Shown here: piece after piece, positions 49,290 through 57,676 of the stretch | Layout: each line of letters begins with the position of its first letter | Position numbering within the stretch: the first letter of the stretch is position 1 | NCBI GenBank assembly: GCA_003569205.1 | Contig: BGOK01000007.1 | Span: 81,413-145,412, forward strand | From: Verrucomicrobiota bacterium | Lineage (GTDB): Bacteria; Verrucomicrobiota; Verrucomicrobiia; Opitutales; UBA953 | Reading direction: 5' to 3' | DNA length: 64,000 nucleotides | Notes under the pieces: model-generated | The model's input: the letters and a program-made list of their open reading frames with translations, nothing else | What the model was told of the DNA's origin: nothing | The model's database searches: none | Translations under genes and position numbers: made by a program

Positions 49290-50144
49290 ATGCCCCGCCC
49301 TTTGCTTGCCCTTTTCCTTGCCGCCACCGTGCTGACCGCCGCGGACAACCCAGCCCCGACGACACCGGCGACGGCCAAGCCCGCTACCACCGCCAGCGTG
49401 CCCGGCATGCTGGAAGTTGAAGGGGTCTCCCGCGAAGAGCTCCTAAAGTTCCGTCGCGCCGCCGCCAAGACCGCCGCCGACCCCGAAATCCAGGCCGCCC
49501 GCGAGAAGATCCAGGAAATCCGTAAGCAGGCCGAATTCGCCAGCGACGACGAGAAGAAGTCGATGCGCAGTGAACTCGAAGCCACCGTCGACAAACTCGT
49601 CGAACTCACCCGCGGCGCCATCGCCAAAGCCGACCCTTCCCTCTCCAAGGAAACCATCACCAAAGTCAGCGAGGCCTACGAGAAGCAGCAGCGTAGCCGC
49701 CTCCAAGACGCCACTAAAAAGACGATGACTGCTAATGGCAAAGCCTTCCCCGGCAGCACGGACGCCAAGCCCGCCGTGCGCGACCCGCAGGCCGACAAGA
49801 AGACTTTACCGACACCCGCCGCCCGTGGCCCCGTGCAGGTCCCATCAGTCGACGGCGTGAGCCCCGAAGACACCGCCAAATTTAAAGCCGCCTTGGGCCG
49901 TGCCTACCAGGATACCGACTGGAAAGCCGCGCGCACCAAAATGCAGGAGCTGACCGCCAAGACGCAGTTCCTCACTGGCAGCGAGCGTGCCGACATGCAG
50001 CCCGACTTCGAAAAATCCGCCAACGCCATGCGTACCACGATGCGTGCCGCCGTCGCCAAGGTCGACCCTTCGCTCTCCGCCGAAACCATCGCTAAGATCA
50101 GCGAAGCCATGGAACAAGGCATGCGTAACGGCCGCGGTAAATAA
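49290..50144 (+). CDS. Secreted helical protein with two repeat domains
   Basis: 284 residues with a signal peptide (MPRPLLALFLAATVLTA). Two copies of one helical domain lie at about 40-135 and 185-275. Copy 1 has EGVSREELLKFRRAAAK, copy 2 DGVSPEDTAKFKAALG; both end with a DPSLSKETI or DPSLSAETI block followed by KVSEAYE or KISEAMEQ. The linker between them is Pro/Lys-rich. The domain occurs singly in the genes at 48663 and 50189. No function is recognised. It lies 44 bases upstream of the next paralogue. Confidence 0.72.
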   Translation: MPRPLLALFLAATVLTAADNPAPTTPATAKPATTASVPGMLEVEGVSREELLKFRRAAAKTAADPEIQAAREKIQEIRKQAEFASDDEKKSMRSELEATVDKLVELTRGAIAKADPSLSKETITKVSEAYEKQQRSRLQDATKKTMTANGKAFPGSTDAKPAVRDPQADKKTLPTPAARGPVQVPSVDGVSPEDTAKFKAALGRAYQDTDWKAARTKMQELTAKTQFLTGSERADMQPDFEKSANAMRTTMRAAVAKVDPSLSAETIAKISEAMEQGMRNGRGK

Positions 50145-50188
50145 GCCCATCCCCTACCCCCTATCCCCTTTAACCTTTCCTATCTTCA

Positions 50189-50710
50189 ATGAAACCCTTT
50201 CTCCTCCTACTCTTCGCCGCCACCCTAACCTTTGCCGCCGACGCTGCCAAGCCCGCCGCCACCACTCCAACGGAGCCTGCGGCAAAAGCCACCAAACGCG
50301 CCGCCGCTGCGGGCGTCGCCCAACGTCAGGCCGTCGTGCCCGATGAAGTTGACGGTGTGACCAAAGAAGAGCTCGCGAAGATCAAGGTCGCCGCGCTCAA
50401 AGCCTACCAGGAGGAATCCGTGAAGGCGGCCCGCGAACGCATGGCTGATACCCGTGGCCGCATGGAATTCGCCTCCGGTGCTGAGAAGAAGAGTATCGTT
50501 GCCGACGCCCGTCGCGCCGTGGACGAGGTCCGTAGCACCCTCATGACTGCGATTAGCACGAACGACCCGAGCATCAAGATGATGTCGCTCGAGAAAGTTA
50601 TGGATGCGATGGACACCCAGCGTACCAAGGCAACGGATGGTCTTAAAAAGAAAAAGGCCGCCGAGAAGGCGCCCGTCGCGGAAGAAACCGCGAAGAAGAA
50701 GACTACTTAA
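50189..50710 (+). CDS. Secreted helical protein, one repeat domain
   Basis: 173 residues with a signal peptide (MKPFLLLLFAATLTFAA). The domain shared with the two preceding genes runs from about 55 to 145: DGVTKEELAKIKVAALK, then EFASGAEKKSIVADARRAV, then NDPSIKMMSLEKVMDAM. The ends are Ala/Lys/Thr-rich. It probably forms a set with the genes at 48663 and 49290. No function is recognised. The 3' end overlaps the convergent gene by eight bases. Confidence 0.72.
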   Translation: MKPFLLLLFAATLTFAADAAKPAATTPTEPAAKATKRAAAAGVAQRQAVVPDEVDGVTKEELAKIKVAALKAYQEESVKAARERMADTRGRMEFASGAEKKSIVADARRAVDEVRSTLMTAISTNDPSIKMMSLEKVMDAMDTQRTKATDGLKKKKAAEKAPVAEETAKKKTT

Positions 50711-51506
50711 CGGCCGTCAGGGCCTGCTGAAGTTCCTCGTCCGTGAGCGGCCGATTCCACAGCAGGAAGCGGCGGATGGAGCCATCAAAGGACTCTAAGC
50801 CTGGGTGATTAATCGCGTCGCGTTCCTGCCCAATGCAAAGTTTCGATGCGTCGGCCTTAGGGTTCACGGGGAACTTAGCCGTCGCCACGGCCTTCGGCTG
50901 ATCGACGAAGAGTTCAGCGATGACCTCTCCCGTGCCCGCACCCAGCCGACCCGCCACGACCACCCATTTGCCGGCGGGGAGCTTGGGGCCAGCGACCTTG
51001 GGATTGTTCACGTCAAAGCGGCCGAAGGTCAGCCCATTGCGGGCACCCCACCAGACCGTATTGTCATCATCGAGGCAGCCCCAGAGGCCTTCGTATTTTG
51101 CACCGTTACGAAGATTGCCGAAAAAAGAATTCACGTCCTTGAGACCACCCTTGGCTTGGACGGCGGGCCGCAGCACCGCGATCCAAGTGCACCCATCCCC
51201 GCGCACCACGCCATCCAGGGCTTTCTCGTCGTGGCAGACGAGCTCCTGCGCCGCAAAGCCCACACCCTCCGTGGCGTCCTTCGGCGCGGTCGGCAGTCCG
51301 GAGCCAGGGACTTTGCGGCCCTGATCCTGCCCCACAAAATCACGCGCCTCGACGGGACCGGCTTGATTGACCCATTTGGTCACACGGCCCTGCGCATCCA
51401 CCGTGAGGCCCACCCGGGCATCGAGGTCTACGAGTAATTTCTCACGGGGCAGGTCGGCGGCGACGGCCAAAACAGCAGAGGCCAGGAGCAAGACGGGGCG
51501 AAGCAT
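50703..51506 (-). CDS. Secreted LamG/concanavalin-like protein
   Basis: 267 residues with a signal peptide (MLRPVLLLASAVLAVA). The rest is a LamG-type beta-sandwich: KLLVDLDARVGLTVDA near the start, WVNQAGPVEARDF, GCTWIAVLRPAV, and the C-terminal NHPGLESFDGSIRRFLLWNRPL with LTDEELQQAL, a typical end for such domains. Such proteins bind carbohydrate or act as scaffolding. The ligand is unknown. It overlaps the convergent helical-protein gene by eight bases at the 3' end. Confidence 0.8.
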   Translation of the reverse strand: MLRPVLLLASAVLAVAADLPREKLLVDLDARVGLTVDAQGRVTKWVNQAGPVEARDFVGQDQGRKVPGSGLPTAPKDATEGVGFAAQELVCHDEKALDGVVRGDGCTWIAVLRPAVQAKGGLKDVNSFFGNLRNGAKYEGLWGCLDDDNTVWWGARNGLTFGRFDVNNPKVAGPKLPAGKWVVVAGRLGAGTGEVIAELFVDQPKAVATAKFPVNPKADASKLCIGQERDAINHPGLESFDGSIRRFLLWNRPLTDEELQQALTAVK

Positions 51507-51618
51507 GCGGGGAAAGTATCCCTAATCCCAAGGATGGCATCCCCAAAATACCATTAATTAGAAGCCGTCCCCGGATAATACTATTGGAAGCCGCCAGCCT
51601 TCTCCTTTTCCTCACCCC

Positions 51619-53982
51619 ATGTTCCCCCGCACCCTCCGCCTCCTCGGCCTAGCCTGCATCTCTTTTATCGCTGCCTCCGCCCAGACCGTCTTCATCGAAG
51701 CCGAGTCGCTCGCCTCCCATGGTGGCTGGAAACTGGACACCGCCTTCACTAACATCGTCGGCTCGCCCTACCTGCTGGCGCACGGCCTCGGTAAGCCCGT
51801 TGCTGACGCCCAAGGCACCGCCAAGATTCCGAGCGCGGGCGAATACCGGGTCTGGGTCCGTACTAAGGATTGGGTCGGCCACTGGAACGCCCCTGGCTCC
51901 CCCGGTCGCTTCCAACTCATCGTCAACGGCCAGCCGCTCGCCACCGAGTTCGGCGCCAAGGGAGCGGAGTGGCATTGGCAAGACGGCGGTAAGGTCACGC
52001 TCGCGGCGGGCGAAGCCAAGATCGCGCTGCATGACCTCACCGGATTCAATGGCCGCTGCGATGCCATCGTCTTGACCAAGGACAACGGGACCCCGCCCGA
52101 TGCGGCGCAGGGCCTCGCGGTGTACCGTAATTCCTTCAACAACCCGAACGGCCCCGAAGACGTGGGCGAGTTCGACCTCGTCGTCGTCGGCGGTGGCTAT
52201 GGTGGCCTCGGCGCCGCGCTCTCGGGCGCCCGTCAGTCACTCAAGGTCGCCTTCATCCAGGATCGCTTTGTCCTCGGCGGCAACGGCAGTTCCGAAATCG
52301 GCGTCTGGGCGATGGGTGGCACCACCCGCGGCAAGTACCCGCACCTCGGCGAAATCATCGAAGAAATCGCCGACCGCTCGCCCGACAGCCCGGGCCGCAT
52401 CGATAGTTTCGGGGACGAGCTGAAGGAAAAAGTCGTCCGCGCCGAAAAGAACATCAGCCTCTTCCTCGGCCACTTCGCCACCGGCGTCGTCATGGACGGC
52501 AACCGCATCACCGCCGTCAAGGCCATCGACGTCAAGACTGGCCGCGAGCGGGTCTTCCGTGCGAAGTTTGTCGCCGATACCACTGGCCACGGCTGGGTCG
52601 GTGCCTATGCAGGCGCCGAATACCGGACCGAGCCGGATAAGCGCATGGGGATGTCGAACATGTGGTTCTACCAGGACGCCGCCGCCCCGGTCACCTGGCC
52701 CGCCACGCCCTGGGCCCTGCCCTTGGCCCTCGGTGACTTCCCGCTGTTGCAGAAGTCGAGTTCGAAGCTCGACGACAAGCCCTTCATGAAGGCCGAATGG
52801 TTCTGGGAATCCGGCTTCGACAAGGACCCCATCAAGGACCTCGAAACCATCCGCGACTGGAACCTCCGGGCGATGTATGGCGCTTTCTCTGCACTCAAGA
52901 ACGGCGAGCAAAAAGACAAATATGCCTTGGCTGACCTCAAGTGGGCCTCGCACGTCGGCGGCCCGCGTGAGTCCCGCCTGCTGACCGGTGACATCATCCT
53001 AAACAAGGAGGACATCGTTGCCCGGAAGGACTTCGCCGATGGCTGCGTGCCAACGACCTGGGACATCGACCTCCACTACGCCCGCGAGCAGTATGCTAAG
53101 AAGTTCCCGGACAACCCGTTCATCTCCCGTGCTGCCTTCGGCTACGTCAACGCGAGCGGCAAGCACGTCACCGCCGTCGATCGTCGCAACGGCTACCCAC
53201 TCCCATACCGTCTCTTCTACTCGAAGAACATCGATAACCTCTTCATGGCCGGCCGCCACATCTCTGTCACGCACGAGGCCCTTGGCACCGTTCGCGTCAT
53301 GCGCACCATTGGTATGATGGGCGAAGTCGTCGGTAAGGCCGCCTACCTCGCAGTCCGCGAGAAGACCAACCCACGTGGCGTCTACCAGGAACACCTTCCC
53401 GCCTTGATCAAACTCATGGAACAACCGGGACGCATGCGCCGCACGTCGCTAGACGGTGAACTCTCGCTCGATACCTCCATCGCCGACTACAAGCAGCTCC
53501 CCGTTGGTCGCATGAACGCCGACCTCGGTAAGGCCGCGGGCGCACCAAACAAACTCTCCGTCGATGAGATGGCGGAACTCGCCAAGCTCCCGGGCATCGT
53601 CGTCGACGACTCGCAAGCCAAGCTCACGGGAAAATGGAGCGCTGGCCACGGCATCCCGCACCTCGGTGCGGGCTACCACTATGCCCCGAAGGGCGATAGC
53701 GAGGCCGCTTACACCTTCAAGATTCCTCAGGCTGGCCGCTATGAAGTCCGTCTTTACTGGGCCGGGCACGAAAATCGCGCCAGCAATACGACCGTCACCC
53801 TCAACCCGACGCGTAAGCAGGTCGTGACGCTCACCGCGAACCAGAAGACCGACCCCGACGGCGGCTTCCACCTCCTCGGCACCTACGAATTCGTCACTGG
53901 CGAACACACCCTCACGCTGGGCGGCAAGAACGCTAACGGTAATATCCACGCCGACGCGGTGCAGCTAGTGCCCGCCAAATAA
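51619..53982 (+). CDS. Secreted FAD-dependent oxidoreductase with golvesin-like domain
   Basis: 787 residues with a signal peptide (LLGLACISFIAASAQ). An N-terminal beta domain (about 22-160) resembles a carbohydrate-binding module. An FAD-binding oxidoreductase domain follows (about 185-600), with the Rossmann motif DLVVVGGGYGGLGAALSGA, the GGNGSSEIGVW block and FMAGRHISVTHEALGTVR. The C-terminal domain (about 655-787) looks like a golvesin/Xly-type CBD (WSAGHGIPHLGAGYHYAP). The gene lies three bases upstream of the FMN-binding/NosR/ApbE fusion, so electrons from its flavin may pass to that membrane protein. The substrate, perhaps a sugar or polysaccharide, is not known. Confidence 0.85.
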   Translation: MFPRTLRLLGLACISFIAASAQTVFIEAESLASHGGWKLDTAFTNIVGSPYLLAHGLGKPVADAQGTAKIPSAGEYRVWVRTKDWVGHWNAPGSPGRFQLIVNGQPLATEFGAKGAEWHWQDGGKVTLAAGEAKIALHDLTGFNGRCDAIVLTKDNGTPPDAAQGLAVYRNSFNNPNGPEDVGEFDLVVVGGGYGGLGAALSGARQSLKVAFIQDRFVLGGNGSSEIGVWAMGGTTRGKYPHLGEIIEEIADRSPDSPGRIDSFGDELKEKVVRAEKNISLFLGHFATGVVMDGNRITAVKAIDVKTGRERVFRAKFVADTTGHGWVGAYAGAEYRTEPDKRMGMSNMWFYQDAAAPVTWPATPWALPLALGDFPLLQKSSSKLDDKPFMKAEWFWESGFDKDPIKDLETIRDWNLRAMYGAFSALKNGEQKDKYALADLKWASHVGGPRESRLLTGDIILNKEDIVARKDFADGCVPTTWDIDLHYAREQYAKKFPDNPFISRAAFGYVNASGKHVTAVDRRNGYPLPYRLFYSKNIDNLFMAGRHISVTHEALGTVRVMRTIGMMGEVVGKAAYLAVREKTNPRGVYQEHLPALIKLMEQPGRMRRTSLDGELSLDTSIADYKQLPVGRMNADLGKAAGAPNKLSVDEMAELAKLPGIVVDDSQAKLTGKWSAGHGIPHLGAGYHYAPKGDSEAAYTFKIPQAGRYEVRLYWAGHENRASNTTVTLNPTRKQVVTLTANQKTDPDGGFHLLGTYEFVTGEHTLTLGGKNANGNIHADAVQLVPAK

Positions 53983-53985
53983 GGC

Positions 53986-56598
53986 ATGGGGCGAGTGCAA
54001 GCCTGGGCGGTGCGGCTCTGGCGTCTCGCGGCGCTGGGCATCGCCGTGTGGCTACTGCAGCTGACCACGCCTTCGACCGACTCCGCCCTCGCCCGCCTCA
54101 CGGTGGTGGACGCGCAAGCGTTCTTCGCCGAAGCGGTGGCCATTAAGCCTGGCCCACAGTCCACCCTCATCGTCCGCGATAAGTATCAGAATAAGATTGG
54201 CCGGCTACTCACGACGCAACCTGAGGCCGAGAAGGTCCTCGGCTACCAAGGCCCCAGCAATATTCTCGTCGCGCTCGACAACCAAGATCGCATCGTCGGT
54301 ACGCGTATCCTGTCGTCGGAAGACACGCCAGAGCACGTTGACCAGCTCCGCGATAACCCGAAATTCGCAAAGTCTTTCCAGGATTGGCGGCCAACCTCGG
54401 AGCCCTCCCCGAAGCTCGAAGGTTACGCCGGCTCCACGCTCACCGCCCTGTCCATCGTCCAATCGATCCAGCAACGCACCGCTGGCACCTACGCCTCGCT
54501 CCGCTTCCCCACCCCGCTCTCGCTCGACGAAGTTAAGAAGCTCGGCTTCCCCACCGCCGCCGGCTTCGAACGGAACGTCCCACGCCTCGGCTGGAACCTC
54601 GTGCGCGACGCCCAAGGCAAAGTCCTCGGCTACGCCGTCCGCTCGTCACCGTCGTCTGACGAAATTAATGGTTACGCGGGCCCTTCGGAGACGCTCATCG
54701 CCGTCGATGTCGACCAACTGACCCTCCGGAAAATTGTCCTGCGTGAGACCTACGACACCACCCAGTATGTCCAACGCATCTATGACGACGAAGAATACCT
54801 GAAGTCGCTCACGAAGTGGAATACCAAGGAATGGCCAAAGATAGACTTCACCAGTGCGCAACTGGAAGGCGTGGCGGGAGCGACCCTCACCAGCTATGCG
54901 ATTGCCGAAGGCATCAAGCAGCGCTTTACGGATGACGCCAAGGGCGAGCTGGCTAAGCGCCGCGGCACGTGGGACCTCATCCAACAGGCAGCCATCTGGT
55001 GCTTCCTCGTCGGTGCCCTGTTGATGACCTTCACCAGCCTTCATGGTAAGCCTTGGGTACGGACAGCCTGGCAACTGCTCCTAGTCGCTGGCCTAGGGCT
55101 TTGGCTGGGTCAGATGGTCTCGCTCTCCCTCTTCGTCGGCTGGGCCCGCTACGGCCTTCCGGGAGGTCCCACCGCGGGCCTGGTGGCCCTAGGCGCGATT
55201 GCCCTGCTCGTCCCTTGGTCGACCCGCCGCCAAGCCTATTGCCACCAAATCTGCCCGCATGGTGCCGCCCAAGAACTCCTGGGACGCTTCCCCAAACTGC
55301 ATATCCGCCTCTCGGCGAGGACCCACCAGTGGCTACGCGTCATCCCGTTCATCCTCCTCGGGGGCGCTTTCCTCGCGGCCTTAGTCTGGCCGCGTTGGAG
55401 CCTCGGGCAGATTGAACCCTTTGATGCTTGGGTGCTCAGCGGCGTCGCGCTCAGCTCGCTCATCCTCGCCGGCCTCGGACTCGTCGTTGCTGTCTTCATC
55501 CCTCAAGGCTTTTGCAAATACGGCTGCCCGACGGGTGCGCTACTCAACTTCACCCGTACGCAGAGCCAGCACGAGACTTGGGCGAAACGCGACACCTTCG
55601 CCGTGCTCCTCCTACTCGTCGGTGCCCTGCTCACGCTCGGACGGCCCCGGGAGAACCTTAACCTCATCACGGCGCAGAGCGAGTCGACGACCCCAGTCGC
55701 GGAAATGCATGGCGGGGCCTTTGGCACGACGTGGACAGTCAAGGTGCGTGGCCCCATCGCCGACCGTACGACCCTGCACAAGGATATCGAAGCGGAGATT
55801 AACCGCGTAGAGTTTTCACTCTCGCACTGGCGCAAGGGCTCGCAGGCTAGTCGTTTCAACGAACTCGAGTCCACGCAGCCGATGGCCATCGACGCTGAGT
55901 TGACCGAGCTACTCCAATTCACGCAGAAACTTTGGGCAGCGACGGATCGCCGCTACGACATCACCGTTGCACCCCTGACCAGCCTCTGGGGTTACGGACC
56001 AGCCGGAAGTAACCTACCAGTACCATCCGCTGAGAAACTCAACGAGACTCTGACCTTTGTCGGCTCGGACAAACTCACCTTAGATGCCGCAGGCTCTAGC
56101 CTACGTAAAAGCCATCCGCGCGTGCAGTTGGACTTAGGCTCGGTGCTGCAAGGGTACGCCGCTGATCGCGTCGCCCAAGTGCTCCGCCAAGCCGGCCAGA
56201 AAGATTTCCTCATCGAAGTTGGCGGCGAACTCCTAGCGGCTGGCAGTTGGCAAGTCGGCATTGAAGACCCCTTCAATACGCGGGCGATAATTGCCAAACC
56301 CGTGCTCACGGACATGGCTCTTAGCCCCTCCGGTCTGTACCGCGCCAAGCGCGCCGCCGCGGGTAAATCCATCTCGCACATCCTTTCGCCCAAGACTGGC
56401 CAGCCTGTCGAACCGACCATCGAGCTCTGTTGCGTCTACCACGCCAGTTGCTTCCAAGCGGACGGCTGGACGACGGCGCTCATGGCCGTCGGCTGGAAAG
56501 ATGCTCAAGCCCTCGCCGAGCGCGAAGGACTCGCCGTCATGCTCGTCGGGCCGAAGGGCGAAACCTGGAAATCGTCTAAGCTCCTGACCCTCAAATAG
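53986..56598 (+). CDS. Two FMN-binding domains, NosR-like membrane core and ApbE fused in one protein
   Basis: 870 residues. Two FMN_bind domains lie outside the membrane: the first around 40-165 with GYAGSTLT (Thr151 a likely flavin site), the second about 190-310 with GVAGATLTS (Thr300). A membrane region with several segments (about 325-560) holds two CxxxCP motifs, CHQICPHG (Cys419, Cys423) and CKYGCPTG (Cys510, Cys514), as in NosR/NapH-type proteins. An ApbE flavin transferase domain follows (about 575-870), with FGTTWTVKV, LDLGSVLQGYAADRV and ADGWTTALMAVG. ApbE attaches FMN to Thr in FMN_bind domains, so this protein probably modifies itself or its copies. It is the partner of the upstream oxidoreductase. 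Confidence 0.9.
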   Translation: MGRVQAWAVRLWRLAALGIAVWLLQLTTPSTDSALARLTVVDAQAFFAEAVAIKPGPQSTLIVRDKYQNKIGRLLTTQPEAEKVLGYQGPSNILVALDNQDRIVGTRILSSEDTPEHVDQLRDNPKFAKSFQDWRPTSEPSPKLEGYAGSTLTALSIVQSIQQRTAGTYASLRFPTPLSLDEVKKLGFPTAAGFERNVPRLGWNLVRDAQGKVLGYAVRSSPSSDEINGYAGPSETLIAVDVDQLTLRKIVLRETYDTTQYVQRIYDDEEYLKSLTKWNTKEWPKIDFTSAQLEGVAGATLTSYAIAEGIKQRFTDDAKGELAKRRGTWDLIQQAAIWCFLVGALLMTFTSLHGKPWVRTAWQLLLVAGLGLWLGQMVSLSLFVGWARYGLPGGPTAGLVALGAIALLVPWSTRRQAYCHQICPHGAAQELLGRFPKLHIRLSARTHQWLRVIPFILLGGAFLAALVWPRWSLGQIEPFDAWVLSGVALSSLILAGLGLVVAVFIPQGFCKYGCPTGALLNFTRTQSQHETWAKRDTFAVLLLLVGALLTLGRPRENLNLITAQSESTTPVAEMHGGAFGTTWTVKVRGPIADRTTLHKDIEAEINRVEFSLSHWRKGSQASRFNELESTQPMAIDAELTELLQFTQKLWAATDRRYDITVAPLTSLWGYGPAGSNLPVPSAEKLNETLTFVGSDKLTLDAAGSSLRKSHPRVQLDLGSVLQGYAADRVAQVLRQAGQKDFLIEVGGELLAAGSWQVGIEDPFNTRAIIAKPVLTDMALSPSGLYRAKRAAAGKSISHILSPKTGQPVEPTIELCCVYHASCFQADGWTTALMAVGWKDAQALAEREGLAVMLVGPKGETWKSSKLLTLK

Positions 56599-57676
56599 CC
56601 TTAACTTGCTTACGACGGCGAAGAGCGACGAGCGCGAGGGCGAGGGCACCCAACCCGAGGCCATACGTCGAAGGCTCAGGGATGTTGCTCAAAGTGAGTG
56701 CTGACGCGTCAGCCGTCACCTGCCAATCCGCAGCACTGGCCAGTGTGCCGTCGGTGTAGCGGAACTCACTGAAATCCAAACTAAACAGATCGGCGACGTT
56801 CTGATTCGAACCCAAGGCCAGCGACCCGAAGTTGGCGAAGACGAAGCTATTCGGCAGGTTACGTTGGAAGTTGAGTGGAGCGCCCTCATTACCGACCGAG
56901 ACCGCCTTCAGCACGATCCGGGTGGCTGGGCTGGCACTGATAAGGTCGAGTTGACCCGTTACGGATAGGCTATCGTAGCCCGTCCCCTTGACGCCGGCGG
57001 CATCGGCTAATTCCCACTTCAAGGTAGATCCAGCGAGGAGAATCGCGGTAGCGACGGTCATGGTACCGACATTGACACCGGGGCTGAGCACTGCGCCTTG
57101 AGCCAACGTAACCGTTCCCACCGCGCCGCCGCCAGACAAGGTCCCACCCGCAAGCTGAACGGCGTTGGTCAAGTTCGACTCGACGCTCAAGGCACCGCCA
57201 TTGACCGTAACTAGGCCAGAGCCAAGGCCGCTCGCGGCCGTCACCCTAACGGTACCCTGCTCGACCGTCAGGCCACCGCTGAAGGCGTTCGCGGCGGCAA
57301 AGACCAAGGCACCTGAGCCTTGCTTAACCATACGACCATCGGCCGCGGCACCAAAGGTTAACGAGCTGGCGAGACTGACTAAACTGCCCGAAGTGATATC
57401 AAAGGTCGCCGTCGCCCCGTCAGTAATGCGCAGGCGCGCCGACAGGTCATCGTTATTGCCAGCGGCCCACGCGAGCGTCGAGACCCCGCTGACCACGACA
57501 GGCCCCGTGAAGGTGTTGTCGCCCAAAGCACCCGCCGAGAAGGTTAACTGTCCGCTGTTAAGGTTGAAATCTGCCGTCGGCGCGAAACGGGCCGCTGGGC
57601 CGGAGAGCACCCATTTACTGGCGCCTTCCTTGATCAGTCCAGAGAAGACAAACTGCGCTGCATCCGATTCGAACAT
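56591..57676 (-). CDS. C-terminal open segment of the giant gene, PEP-CTERM end
   Basis: An open frame of 361 codons holding the last autotransporter-type repeats and the PEP-CTERM signal. The N-terminal Met is an artefact of the frame change near 57.69 kb and not a real start. Read with the upstream segment, it continues the same repeat array. Its last eight bases overlap the convergent fusion gene. Confidence 0.8.
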   Translation of the reverse strand: MFESDAAQFVFSGLIKEGASKWVLSGPAARFAPTADFNLNSGQLTFSAGALGDNTFTGPVVVSGVSTLAWAAGNNDDLSARLRITDGATATFDITSGSLVSLASSLTFGAAADGRMVKQGSGALVFAAANAFSGGLTVEQGTVRVTAASGLGSGLVTVNGGALSVESNLTNAVQLAGGTLSGGGAVGTVTLAQGAVLSPGVNVGTMTVATAILLAGSTLKWELADAAGVKGTGYDSLSVTGQLDLISASPATRIVLKAVSVGNEGAPLNFQRNLPNSFVFANFGSLALGSNQNVADLFSLDFSEFRYTDGTLASAADWQVTADASALTLSNIPEPSTYGLGLGALALALVALRRRKQVKAI

